A DNA stretch of 64,000 nt from positions 1-64,000 of the forward strand of contig DHPF01000006.1 in NCBI GenBank assembly GCA_002407855.1, read 5' to 3'. The DNA comes from Bacteroidales bacterium UBA5371. GTDB lineage: Bacteria; Bacteroidota; Bacteroidia; Bacteroidales; P3. The notes under the pieces are model-generated. The model was not told the DNA's origin and made no database searches. It saw nothing but the letters and a program-made list of their open reading frames with translations. The position numbers were made by a program, and so were the translations under genes. Shown in pieces: positions 8,845-18,041 of this stretch (the stretch's first letter is position 1; each line of letters starts with the position of its first letter).

Positions 8845-8852
8845 CAAAGATA
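8845..8852 (-). promoter_or_regulatory. Promoter -7 element of the MBL-aroQ operon
   Basis: TATCTTTG read on the minus strand, followed by C, fits TAnnTTTG about 23 bases before the ATG. No convincing -33 element was seen. Confidence 0.6.
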
Positions 8853-8907
8853 ATAGTTTTTTTATAATCCTTATTTATTTATATCAAAATAATAAGAAGT
8901 TAAAACC

Positions 8908-10251
8908 TTATTTTTGCTTTATGGTATATCTTTTTACAACCTTGCGAAATCTTCTATAATAAAGTATGGCAGCAGTTAGTAATCCCACTAAAAATCCTGC
9001 AAATATACTCCACGAACCTAAGTTTAGAACAAATCCACATATATAAGCAAAGGGTAAAGCAACAAAAACATATGATATGAAAGCATACTTCATAGGCTTT
9101 GCTACATCGTTGATGCCGCGTAATGCACCAAGTACGGATACCTGTGAGCCATCAATAATTTGGAACACACCAGCAACAATAAAAAATTGGTTTGAAAGCT
9201 CAATTACCTCTTGGTCAATTGAGAATATCATTGCAATATATCTTCCTCCAAATATCATAATAATTGCCATACAAGACATAGTAAGTAAAGAAAGTTGAAA
9301 GCCGGTCTTAAATTGTTTGTTAAGCTCTTTCATATTATTGCGGCCAAACTCTTGACTAATTAGTATGGTTGTACTATTAGCTACACCCGAAGCAATCAGA
9401 AAGGTTGTGCCAACAATGGTTATCACTATTTGGTATGCAGCTAAGGCATAAGCTGATACCCAACCCATCATTATGGTTACACCAAGCAAGGAAAAGAACT
9501 CCAAAAACATCTGACCCGCAATAGGAATACCTAACCTTAGAAGTTTGATGTGATAGAATTTTGAGAGGTTGGAAAGAGCAAAAAACGAGAGGTATCTTCT
9601 GTAATTTTGCTTCAAGTATAAGTAAATAAAGAAAGCAATGGGCATAAGTAATCGTGATATAAAAGTTGCTATTGCAGCACCTGTAACTCCCATTTGAGGG
9701 AAGCCAAACTTACCATAAATCAAAAGGTAATTGAGAATAATGTTGAGGATATTTGCCGATATGGTTATTGCCATAGAAGGTTTTGTAATGCCGATACCTT
9801 CCATAAACTGCTTGAAAGAAAGGAATATAAGTTGAGGTAAAAAGGATATTGTAATGATGAGATAATAAGGTTTGCATATATCAATAACCTCTTTTGGTTG
9901 CCCGAAATAGTCCAGAAAAGGCATTAAAATCAAAAGAATACTCACAATAATAAGGGAGATAAGGGTATTTAAAGATAAAGAATTTTGGAGGAGAATAGCA
10001 ATATTCTTATACTCTTTTCTTGCAAAACTCTGTCCTGTAAGAGGGGTTAGAGCCATTGCAATACCCATTCCGATTACTAATGCATTATAAGAAATTGTTC
10101 CTGCAAAAGCCACTGCGGCAAGCTCCAGAGTACCCAAACGACCCACCATCATTGTGTCCACCATTTGCACAAGACTCTGTCCCATAGAGGCTAATATTAT
10201 GGGCAAAGCTAAGGTGAAATTAGCTTTATAATAGGATTTATCTAAAAACAT
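8908..10251 (-). CDS. MATE family efflux transporter
   Basis: Inner-membrane multidrug/toxin exporter driven by Na+ or H+, with about 12 hydrophobic segments in two similar halves. It begins with ALPIILASMGQSLVQMVDTMMVGRLG, typical of MatE domain 1, and the second MatE repeat begins at RLGIPIAGQMFLEF. The frame opens earlier (10317), but a TATATTTG promoter element lies between that codon and the ATG at 10251. The shorter 447-residue form, which starts as the family does, is therefore chosen. Substrates cannot be predicted. Confidence 0.92.
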   Translation of the reverse strand: MFLDKSYYKANFTLALPIILASMGQSLVQMVDTMMVGRLGTLELAAVAFAGTISYNALVIGMGIAMALTPLTGQSFARKEYKNIAILLQNSLSLNTLISLIIVSILLILMPFLDYFGQPKEVIDICKPYYLIITISFLPQLIFLSFKQFMEGIGITKPSMAITISANILNIILNYLLIYGKFGFPQMGVTGAAIATFISRLLMPIAFFIYLYLKQNYRRYLSFFALSNLSKFYHIKLLRLGIPIAGQMFLEFFSLLGVTIMMGWVSAYALAAYQIVITIVGTTFLIASGVANSTTILISQEFGRNNMKELNKQFKTGFQLSLLTMSCMAIIMIFGGRYIAMIFSIDQEVIELSNQFFIVAGVFQIIDGSQVSVLGALRGINDVAKPMKYAFISYVFVALPFAYICGFVLNLGSWSIFAGFLVGLLTAAILYYRRFRKVVKRYTIKQK

Positions 10252-10268
10252 TTGTCTAAAAATTTTTG

Positions 10269-10276
10269 CAAATATA
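10269..10276 (-). promoter_or_regulatory. MATE gene promoter -7 element
   Basis: TATATTTG on the minus strand followed by CA. Predicted transcription starts near 10262, about 11 bases before the chosen ATG and downstream of the longer frame's first codon. The 10277-10486 stretch up to the guaA promoter shows nothing else recognisable. Confidence 0.65.
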
Positions 10277-10486
10277 CCTCTTTTTCCCCCAATCCACCCA
10301 TCCCAAACTTTATTCAACTAAGAGCAAAACTATAATTTGTTTTTATTCAAATTTTTGTTTTCTATTTCATAAGTATTGATTTTATAAATTAGTTTACTCC
10401 ATAAAAATTTATTGAAGAAGGCATTTTACTTCTTAGGATATTTAAGAAATATGGGTGGTTTTTCTATGTATATCAGGTTTTTTTTG

Positions 10487-10494
10487 TACTTTTG
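10487..10494 (+). promoter_or_regulatory. guaA operon promoter -7 element
   Basis: TACTTTTG 51 bases before the guaA ATG. The -33 region is poor. No purine riboswitch-like structure was seen in the leader. Confidence 0.6.
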
Positions 10495-10544
10495 ACAATT
10501 ATTAATTATTAAACACTTAATTACAAAAATACAATTTTTAATAT

Positions 10545-12071
10545 ATGCACACTATTTTAATACTTGATTTCGGGTCTCAATACACTCAGCTTATAGCCCG
10601 TAAAATAAGAGAGTTAAATGTTTATTCCGAGATACATCCATTCAATAAAATACCTCCAATAACTCCCGACGTTAAAGGGGTTATTCTTTCAGGTAGTCCG
10701 TATAGTTGTACTGATAAGGATGCTCCAAAGATTGATTTATCTTCTTTTCAAGCTAAGGTTCCTATGCTTGGAATCTGTTATGGGGCACAATATATGGCTT
10801 ATGTTTCGGGAGGAAAAATTCTTCCTTCTCAAATAAGAGAGTATGGAAGAGCTAATCTTAGTTTGGTGGATTCTGAGTGCAAATTACTTAAAGATGTATC
10901 CCCTGGTTCGCAGGTTTGGATGTCTCATGGAGACACTATCTTGGACTTACCTTCTGGGTTTAGTGTGATTTGTTCTACCGATAATGTTGGTAATGCAGGC
11001 TACAAAATAGATGAGCAGGATACTTATGCTATTCAGTTTCATCCTGAGGTTACACACTCTCAAGAGGGAGTTAAAATATTGAAGAATTTCGTTATTGATA
11101 TATGTAATTGTAGTTCTGATTGGACTCCAAAGAGTTTTGTGGGTTCAACAATAGAACTTTTGAAAGAGCAAATAGGTAATGACAGGGTGGTCTTAGGTCT
11201 CTCTGGTGGAGTGGATTCTTCGGTAGCTGCCATACTCTTAAACAAAGCTATTGGAGAAAATTTACACTGTATTTTTGTTGATAATGGTTTGCTTCGCAAG
11301 GGTGAATTTGAAGATGTGCTTACATCTTATAAGGGAATGGGGCTCAATGTAAGAGGAGTTGATGCTAAGCAAAGGTTTTATTTAGCGTTAAAGGATATTA
11401 CCGACCCAGAGCAGAAGCGTAAAGCAATTGGCAAGACTTTTATTGATGTTTTTGATGCCGAATCCTCAAAGATTGATGATGTAAAATGGTTAGCGCAGGG
11501 CACTATTTATCCCGATGTGATAGAGTCAATATCTGTAAAGGGACCTTCGGCAACTATAAAATCGCATCATAATGTTGGGGGTTTACCTTCTTATATGAGG
11601 TTAAAAATTGTGGAACCACTAAGGAGTTTGTTTAAGGATGAAGTGCGTAAAGTTGGTAGAGAATTAGGCATTAAGCAGGAGTTATTAGGGCGTCATCCTT
11701 TTCCAGGACCAGGTTTAGCTATAAGAATACTTTCAGATATTACACCTGAAAAGGTAAGAATACTTCAAGAGGTTGACCATATTTTTATTCAAGGGCTTAA
11801 AGATTCGGGCTTATATAATAAGGTTTGGCAAGCGGGAGCAATACTGCTTCCCGTTCAGTCAGTTGGCGTTATGGGTGATGAAAGAACTTATGAGAATGTT
11901 GTTGCACTTAGGGCTGTGGAGAGTAATGATGGTATGACTGCCGACTGGTCACACTTGCCTTATGAGTTTCTTGCTGATATATCTAATGCAATAATAAATA
12001 GAGTTAAGGGGGTAAATAGGGTAGTTTACGACATATCCTCTAAGCCACCTGCAACCATTGAATGGGAATAA
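10545..12071 (+). CDS. guaA: GMP synthase (glutamine-hydrolysing)
   Basis: Makes GMP from XMP, ATP and glutamine in the cytoplasm. The N-terminal class I glutamine amidotransferase domain has the nucleophile elbow GICYGAQ (Cys78) and the His-Glu of FHPEVTHS. The ATP-pyrophosphatase domain has the PP-loop LSGGVDSSV near residues 218-226. The C-terminal dimerisation domain has GRHPFPGPGLAIR and ends in the conserved KPPATIEWE. The 508 residues are full-length. The following gene starts 18 bases later, so guaA appears to head an operon with envelope genes, an unusual partnership. Confidence 0.98.
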   Translation: MHTILILDFGSQYTQLIARKIRELNVYSEIHPFNKIPPITPDVKGVILSGSPYSCTDKDAPKIDLSSFQAKVPMLGICYGAQYMAYVSGGKILPSQIREYGRANLSLVDSECKLLKDVSPGSQVWMSHGDTILDLPSGFSVICSTDNVGNAGYKIDEQDTYAIQFHPEVTHSQEGVKILKNFVIDICNCSSDWTPKSFVGSTIELLKEQIGNDRVVLGLSGGVDSSVAAILLNKAIGENLHCIFVDNGLLRKGEFEDVLTSYKGMGLNVRGVDAKQRFYLALKDITDPEQKRKAIGKTFIDVFDAESSKIDDVKWLAQGTIYPDVIESISVKGPSATIKSHHNVGGLPSYMRLKIVEPLRSLFKDEVRKVGRELGIKQELLGRHPFPGPGLAIRILSDITPEKVRILQEVDHIFIQGLKDSGLYNKVWQAGAILLPVQSVGVMGDERTYENVVALRAVESNDGMTADWSHLPYEFLADISNAIINRVKGVNRVVYDISSKPPATIEWE

Positions 12072-12089
12072 ACAAGTATTGATAATATT

Positions 12090-13316
12090 ATGAAACGGAG
12101 TATTCTTTCTTTAACTTTTTTCTTATGTTTATTTAGCTTAGGCTTTGTTAATAGTTCTTTTTCTATTGAGAGAGCTAAGAGTGTTTCTCCAGACAAAACC
12201 TTAGCTTTTAGTAAGAAATCTTTAAGAATAGCTATGGTATTACCCTTAGCTTATGATAAGATACCAGAACTTAACTTCACTAAATTTAATATAGAAGACA
12301 AGAAAAGAGTTAAGTATCGCTGTTTTGAATACATAACTTTTTATGAGGGTGCAAGGATAGCTCTGGATAGGTTAGAAAAGGAAGGTTATAGTGTCTTACT
12401 TTATGTTTATGATGTTTCAGAGGAAGATACCAATGAAATGAAAAGGGTCTTAGCTAAGGAAGAAATGAAAACTATGGATTTGATTATTCCTTTGGTGTTT
12501 CAGAAAAACTTTTCAATTGCCGCTGAGTTTGCTAAGGATAATCATATCCCAATAGTAAATCCCATGAGTTCTAATGCTACAATAATTAATGACAATCCTT
12601 TTGTATTTAAGATACAGCCCTCTTCTATTGCTGAGGTGGAAACACTAACAAGATATATAAAGAAGAACTTTTCTAATCCTAATATAATCTTGCTTTTCAC
12701 ACCAATGGAAAGACCGCTTATGGAAATGTACCAAAGGGCTTTTGAAAGAGAGAAATGGACATGGACGGGTATAGATTACAATAAATATTCCACTCGTATA
12801 TTTGAGAAGATAGATATTCAAAAAGAGAATATATATATATCAATTCTTGATAAAACTAATCAAAGAACTAATGAAGCATATGTCAATGGTTTATTATCGC
12901 AGCTCAATTATAAGAAGAATTTACCTATAATTAACCTAATTGGGCAGTATAACTGGTTAGACTATCCTTCGGTAGATTTAACACTTTTGCAGAAATTTAA
13001 CTTTCATTTTACTCTTAGTTATTTCAATGATTACACCAATCTTAACTTTGTTGAGTTTGTGAAAGAATACCGCAATCACTTCCGTCAAGAACCCGATAAG
13101 ATATATGCAGCTTTGGGTTACGATATAATGATGTACTTTGTTCCAAATATGCAAGAAAAGGGAATAGACTTTGTTAAAGAGCCAAATTTAGATAGGTCAA
13201 AATCTATGATTAATGCTTTCTTTTTTGACAGAAGAGACCCAAAAGATGGGTGGCAAAATCGTAGAACAGTGGTATATAAGATAAATGATTATAAAATAAT
13301 ATCGGTAGGGCGATAA
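12090..13316 (+). CDS. Type I periplasmic-binding-fold secreted protein
   Basis: Exported protein with a signal peptide (KRSILSLTFFLCLFSLGFVNSS). After residue about 45 comes a type I periplasmic-binding (Leu/Ile/Val-binding-like) fold: IAMVLPLAYD, a first lobe containing YEGARIALDRLEKEGYSVLLYVYD, and IPIVNPMSSN, which resembles the ligand-hinge region of branched-chain amino-acid receptors. Bacteroidota carry many such proteins without a linked ABC permease, often in envelope or peptidoglycan contexts. No permease or ATPase lies nearby, so transport is not assured. It is the second gene of the guaA transcript. Confidence 0.72.
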   Translation: MKRSILSLTFFLCLFSLGFVNSSFSIERAKSVSPDKTLAFSKKSLRIAMVLPLAYDKIPELNFTKFNIEDKKRVKYRCFEYITFYEGARIALDRLEKEGYSVLLYVYDVSEEDTNEMKRVLAKEEMKTMDLIIPLVFQKNFSIAAEFAKDNHIPIVNPMSSNATIINDNPFVFKIQPSSIAEVETLTRYIKKNFSNPNIILLFTPMERPLMEMYQRAFEREKWTWTGIDYNKYSTRIFEKIDIQKENIYISILDKTNQRTNEAYVNGLLSQLNYKKNLPIINLIGQYNWLDYPSVDLTLLQKFNFHFTLSYFNDYTNLNFVEFVKEYRNHFRQEPDKIYAALGYDIMMYFVPNMQEKGIDFVKEPNLDRSKSMINAFFFDRRDPKDGWQNRRTVVYKINDYKIISVGR

Positions 13317-13328
13317 ATAATTTTGCAA

Positions 13329-15965
13329 ATGAAAATACTTAAATTTATTCTTTTTGTTCTTTTATCTATATGTACTTCTTATTTGTTTTCTCAAACCAAG
13401 GAATTAAGTTTTACTACAAAAGATGATGGTAGTTTAAGAGCTAATGGTCGCAGAGTTATTACTTTCTCTTCCTTAAATCAGGAAGAAATAATGTTCAATT
13501 GCGTCTTATCTTCTCTTGGCTCCAAGCAGTTATATTCTTTGCGGTTGCAATATAGTTTAGATAATAAGAAATGGGAAGATGTATTAGATAGTAGGTCAAG
13601 GAAAATAGAATTTAGAACAGCAAAGAGAGCAAAAAATAGCAGCTATAAAGTCAAGCTTCCTTCGGAGTGTGATAATAAAGATACTATATGGTTATCATGG
13701 AAATCCACAAGACTAAAAGGTAAGGGACGTTATCCTCAAATTAACATTAAATCCATACAAATACTCTCTCAGGAGGATAGGTTCTTTGGACATTCTCCTG
13801 AAATAAAGGTCAGATTAAAGCAAGAAGACACAAGTAAGTATGTAAACGAACTAAGATTTAATCATACTCCAATACCATATACATATCCTCAAACTAAAAG
13901 ACTTATTATCTCAGGACGTTTTATTAGAGAAGAGATAAAGCTAAGTTTGTTGGGTAAAGATGCCAATTATTTTAAGGTAGATAATAATAAATTGAAGATT
14001 GATTCTTCTGGTTTTGGAATAATAGCAATTAATTATGCCCCATTGAAAGTTGGCTCTCACTCTGCTCAATTAAGCATTAATACTAAGAAATTAGGCAAAC
14101 CTATAACTATTAACTTGTATGGCTCTTCTGATAAGATGCTTTCTTTTGATAATAATCTAATAAGCGATAGCATAACGCAGATTAAAGATAATATGCAAAT
14201 TGATATTCCTGTTTTCTCAGAAATGGATTATCATTTTCAGTTCTCATATCTTAATTCTAATATATCGCAATCAGGTGTAGTTATAGAATACAAATGGTTT
14301 AGAGGCTCGGAGTTAATATTTGATATGGAAGATGAAATCTTTATTAATGAAGATATTGACCAGGAAACAGACTCCTTTTTATCCTCTTATTGTGTTCCTT
14401 TAACTTCTCCACAATATGCCAACTCACTACAAATAACATTTAGCACATTAAATAATGTTTTAGATATTGAAAACTTATACTTTGGCTCTCCAACATTAAA
14501 ACGTTCAGTTGCCTCGGGCTTATGGTCAGATGAGAATATATGGGAGCCAAAAGAGGTTCCTGTTATGGAAGACTTTGTTTATATTTCTCCAAAACATAAG
14601 ATTAGAGTTAATGATGATGTGGTATGTTCTATGCTAATCTTAGGAGATAGTTCTAATGTTATGATTGATGCTTCAAAGATGTTTTATATCTCAGGTGATA
14701 TTGTTTATGGTAGGGGGTCTTGGTTTGTGGTTCATCAAAACCTTCTTCCAAAGAGATGGAACTATGTCTCATCGCCTGTCAATAATGCAAGAGCTCTAAT
14801 TTACTCTATGCGTAAAGATGATAACGAAACTTGGCTTATGCGATACAATACAGGAGTTAAGAGTAAGCTAAAAGACTATTGGAGTGATTATATAGTTGAC
14901 CCCAACTATTGGTTGGTTCCAGCAAGAGGTTATGCAGTCTATACTAATAATCCATTAGATGTTATTTATGAAGGCATACTTTGTGATAGCAAGGTAAACT
15001 ATCAACTTGAATATTCTGAGGAGGATAGTTGGAATTTAGTTGGGAATCCTTTCACTGCTCCACTGAGTTCAAAGAAAATATTTGAAGACATAGACCAGAA
15101 AATACAGGGCAATGCACTTTTCTTCTTAGATAGTAAGAATGGAGTTTATAATCCAATAATAATAGATGGTAAGGAAGAAGTAGTATTACCGTCAATGGAA
15201 GGTTTCTTTGTTGAGAGTTTGAGGGAAAATACAGAAATATCTTTCCAAAGAAAACATCAATACATTCCTAAATCAACCTCTTACCATTGGTCAAATCATA
15301 ATTACCTTACACTTACAATCAGTAAAGATAATAGGAGTGAATATATATTAATGGGAATGGATGATAACTCTAAATATGGATTTGATAATTATGATGCTCA
15401 CAAACTCTTTGGTTCATCAGAAGATATGCCAGAGCTTTATTTCAAGATTGGTAAGGAAGAATTAGCTGTTAATGTCTTTCCTTCTTATCCTGCGAGCTTT
15501 GATTTATGCTATTATATAGGCAAGGAGTCTGATTTAAGCTTATCAATAGGCAACCTTTCTGTTTTGCCAATGAGTATAATCCTATTCTTAGAAGACAAAC
15601 AAGAAAAGAAGTTTTACAACCTTTGCATAGAATCACAAATTGAGTTCAACGCAAAGAAAGGAAGCACAGAAGACAGGTTTAAACTGCATATAATTAAAGC
15701 ACAAAACAAGTATGTTGATAACGAAAAGCTAAGTGATATTTATCTTTGGTCTGATAAATCAAAGGTAATGTTTTGCGACTCAAAGGAGGATACTTATAAA
15801 TCAACAGAAATAAGGGTTTGGGATAAAAGAAGATTAAAGGTTGTGCAGCAAAAGTATACAGAAGGGGTCTTAGAGCTTGATTATAAATTTCCGCAAGGAT
15901 GGTATTTAGTAGATATATTAATAGATGATGTTTGGGTTGAGAATATTCCACTTGAAGTTAAGTAG
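13329..15965 (+). CDS. Large secreted surface protein with a T9SS sorting-domain-like tail
   Basis: About 878 residues with a signal peptide ending near LFSQTKE. The N-terminal half is beta-rich. Around residues 395-470 lies a module of the type W-S-D-x-x-x-W...P...D...V.I, common in Bacteroidota surface proteins and resembling a G8 module. The last about 70 residues (VWDKRRLKVVQ..., FPQGWYLVDILI, ending in Lys) resemble a type A C-terminal sorting domain, suggesting export by T9SS and anchoring or release at the surface. A TTG six bases upstream also opens the frame; the ATG is preferred. It overlaps the next gene by 41 bases. Confidence 0.65.
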   Translation: MKILKFILFVLLSICTSYLFSQTKELSFTTKDDGSLRANGRRVITFSSLNQEEIMFNCVLSSLGSKQLYSLRLQYSLDNKKWEDVLDSRSRKIEFRTAKRAKNSSYKVKLPSECDNKDTIWLSWKSTRLKGKGRYPQINIKSIQILSQEDRFFGHSPEIKVRLKQEDTSKYVNELRFNHTPIPYTYPQTKRLIISGRFIREEIKLSLLGKDANYFKVDNNKLKIDSSGFGIIAINYAPLKVGSHSAQLSINTKKLGKPITINLYGSSDKMLSFDNNLISDSITQIKDNMQIDIPVFSEMDYHFQFSYLNSNISQSGVVIEYKWFRGSELIFDMEDEIFINEDIDQETDSFLSSYCVPLTSPQYANSLQITFSTLNNVLDIENLYFGSPTLKRSVASGLWSDENIWEPKEVPVMEDFVYISPKHKIRVNDDVVCSMLILGDSSNVMIDASKMFYISGDIVYGRGSWFVVHQNLLPKRWNYVSSPVNNARALIYSMRKDDNETWLMRYNTGVKSKLKDYWSDYIVDPNYWLVPARGYAVYTNNPLDVIYEGILCDSKVNYQLEYSEEDSWNLVGNPFTAPLSSKKIFEDIDQKIQGNALFFLDSKNGVYNPIIIDGKEEVVLPSMEGFFVESLRENTEISFQRKHQYIPKSTSYHWSNHNYLTLTISKDNRSEYILMGMDDNSKYGFDNYDAHKLFGSSEDMPELYFKIGKEELAVNVFPSYPASFDLCYYIGKESDLSLSIGNLSVLPMSIILFLEDKQEKKFYNLCIESQIEFNAKKGSTEDRFKLHIIKAQNKYVDNEKLSDIYLWSDKSKVMFCDSKEDTYKSTEIRVWDKRRLKVVQQKYTEGVLELDYKFPQGWYLVDILIDDVWVENIPLEVK

Positions 15966-17853
15966 CTTAATTTTTTGCTTTTCCCTTTTGCTTTCTGCTC
16001 AATTGAAGGCACAGAATCCTATTGCTGATGCTTTGAAACAAGCTTACAATTCAAAGAGCGTTGAAGCTTTGAATAAATTCATTGAAACCTATCCTAACCA
16101 TACGGAATATGTACAAGAGGCAATAAGGGTTAGAAATCAGATAGCCTTTGATAAAACACAACAAGAAAACACTATTGAAGCATACCAAGAATACATAAAA
16201 ACATATCCCGAAGCCTTACAAACCATAAAAGCTAAGCAATGGATAGACGACCATTATCAAGAAGTATTAAATGCAAATCATGAAAAGGATTACGAATTAG
16301 CAAAGGAAAACAATACCATATCTTCCTATACAGCCTTTATTGAGAAATACCCTTTGTCTAAATACTATAACTACGCCAAGGATAAGATATACCAACTTCA
16401 ATTCAAAGAGAATATATCAACATATTCAATAGAAGAGCTCTTGAATTTTTTAAAACTTTTCCCCCAAAATCCAAAGCATAAATTCATATACGATACATTA
16501 ATCATAGAAACCCTTAAATACTTGTCTTATGATGGGCTAAACTATATTTCCAATAACCAATTATACGATATAGACTTTGAAGAGTTTTTGTTGAGCTTTA
16601 CAAACAACTATATTCAAAATGGAGAAGTGGAGTCGTTTAATAAACTTCTAAACGAATTTACTCAACTAAAATCCAATAAAGAGCTAATAAAAAAGTATAA
16701 TGAGGCAAAGAAAATAGAAGAACTACTAAAATTAGATATTATTTCTGCAAACACATATAATAATAATAAGGATTATTTCACGACCATAAAGAATGATAAA
16801 TCCTTTCTCCTCATTAAGAAATATCTAAGTCCACTTATTGCAAATAACAAAACAAAAAACATAAACTCAAATTTGCAACCATTATTATATGATTTTAGAG
16901 TTGTGCAGTTTGAACAAATGCTAAAACAGAACACCCCTTTAAAGCCAACTCAAAATAAAATATCATACAATCAAGACAGCACCATAAGACTTATGCTTAT
17001 GAATAACCCTAACAGATATGGTAATGATGATATTTACATAAGCCTAAAAGAAGGAAACTCTTGGCAAGAACCATTCATTTTACCTAAACCAATCAACTCA
17101 ATTTATAATGAAAAAAGCCCCCTAATAAATAAAGAAGGGGATGTACTATATTTCTATTCAAATAGAGATATGACTAATTCCGAATACGATTTATACTTAT
17201 CCTTTAAGGTTGGAGATTGGACATCTTGGACACAGCCTTTGAAAGTGTCAAATATATATTTGGAAAATACTAAACAAGATTATAAAATAGGTTCAGTAAA
17301 AGACCAAGACCAAAAACCAATGGAAGCCATGGTTTATATTGAAGATGCTCTTACAGGACAAAGAATCTTTACAACTCAATCAAGTAAAGAAGGGTATTTT
17401 GCTTATCCTAAACAAAGCATAGACCATAATATTATTAGTGTTAATAAAGGCTATATTACCAAATACCATAAAGATAGCGAACCATTAGAATTAAGGCAAG
17501 ACAAGATAGAAGATATTTTCTCTAAACACAAACTCATAACTATAGAATCCATATTCTCCACAAGCACACCCGATAAATTCACTCTCCCAGCAGAAAACTA
17601 TATAACCTATCTTGCTAAGAGCCTTGAAGGAACAAAATATATAGTAACCATATCAGTACACACTCAAAATGGATTTAAGAAAATGAGTGAAGAAGACCTT
17701 TCTTGGCAACAAGCAACTCTGATAAAAGAAAAACTAATATCATTGGGGATAAACTTTCAAAACGTAGTTGCAGCAGGATATGGGAAGAAAAATCCACTAA
17801 TAGGCTGGGAAGACAAAGATAGAATAGAGATAGGTTTTATGCTTATAGAATAA
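15925..17853 (+). CDS. PorE-like envelope protein (TPR, beta-propeller, CarbReg, OmpA-like)
   Basis: 642 residues. After a signal peptide (SLIFCFSLLLSAQLKAQ) come helical TPR-like repeats with recurrent YP (FIETYPNHTEY, YIKTYPEAL, FIEKYPLSKY). Then follow a PD40-type propeller segment around residues 380-430 (NKEGDVLYFYSNRD), a carboxypeptidase-regulatory-like domain around 450-510 and a C-terminal OmpA-like peptidoglycan-binding domain. This order matches PorE, the T9SS component that ties the machinery to peptidoglycan, although the propeller looks short. Assignment to T9SS is inference from architecture and from the neighbouring surface protein. Confidence 0.68.
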   Translation: MMFGLRIFHLKLSSLIFCFSLLLSAQLKAQNPIADALKQAYNSKSVEALNKFIETYPNHTEYVQEAIRVRNQIAFDKTQQENTIEAYQEYIKTYPEALQTIKAKQWIDDHYQEVLNANHEKDYELAKENNTISSYTAFIEKYPLSKYYNYAKDKIYQLQFKENISTYSIEELLNFLKLFPQNPKHKFIYDTLIIETLKYLSYDGLNYISNNQLYDIDFEEFLLSFTNNYIQNGEVESFNKLLNEFTQLKSNKELIKKYNEAKKIEELLKLDIISANTYNNNKDYFTTIKNDKSFLLIKKYLSPLIANNKTKNINSNLQPLLYDFRVVQFEQMLKQNTPLKPTQNKISYNQDSTIRLMLMNNPNRYGNDDIYISLKEGNSWQEPFILPKPINSIYNEKSPLINKEGDVLYFYSNRDMTNSEYDLYLSFKVGDWTSWTQPLKVSNIYLENTKQDYKIGSVKDQDQKPMEAMVYIEDALTGQRIFTTQSSKEGYFAYPKQSIDHNIISVNKGYITKYHKDSEPLELRQDKIEDIFSKHKLITIESIFSTSTPDKFTLPAENYITYLAKSLEGTKYIVTISVHTQNGFKKMSEEDLSWQQATLIKEKLISLGINFQNVVAAGYGKKNPLIGWEDKDRIEIGFMLIE

Positions 17854-17880
17854 GTTTTTAATTCTTTTTTATTCTTTGAG

Positions 17881-17994
17881 GATGAGATTTAATGACGAAG
17901 AATTGTCTTCAAGTTTTAAATTATTAGAATCAAGAGATAAAAAAATAGAATCAAGAGATAATTTATTAAAATCAAAATCTAAAACAAAGCTAAT
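17881..17994 (+). repeat. 21-bp phased intergenic array C
   Basis: Four to five 21-bp units; the TC of the core falls at 17909, 17930, 17951 and 17972. Two adjacent units both begin AGAATCAAGAGATAA. The array starts 27 bases after the PorE-like stop, before comEC. Confidence 0.78.
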
Positions 17995-17998
17995 TTAA
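17882..17998 (+). CDS. Possible 38-codon heptad-repeat micropeptide in array C
   Basis: An ATG-started frame runs through the whole array to TAA. It encodes a charged, Ser/Lys-rich peptide in which each 21-bp unit gives one heptad of the type Leu-Glu-Ser-Arg-Asp-x-x. Leu/Ile recurs every seven residues, as in a short coiled coil. A GAGG lies too close to the ATG to be a normal ribosome site, and no promoter was seen. It may simply reflect the repeat consensus; translation is unproven. Confidence 0.2.
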   Translation: MRFNDEELSSSFKLLESRDKKIESRDNLLKSKSKTKLI

Positions 17999-18041
17999 TA
18001 CAATATAAAAGGGTTTAAATCACTAATAACTCCAACTTGCA

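Noticed and set aside
10252..10317. Longer MATE start
   Set aside because: A good TATATTTG promoter element lies between it and the ATG at 10251, and family members start near the latter.
10495..10544. Purine riboswitch before guaA
   Set aside because: The leader is about 45 nt, too short for the aptamer, and shows none of its conserved loops.
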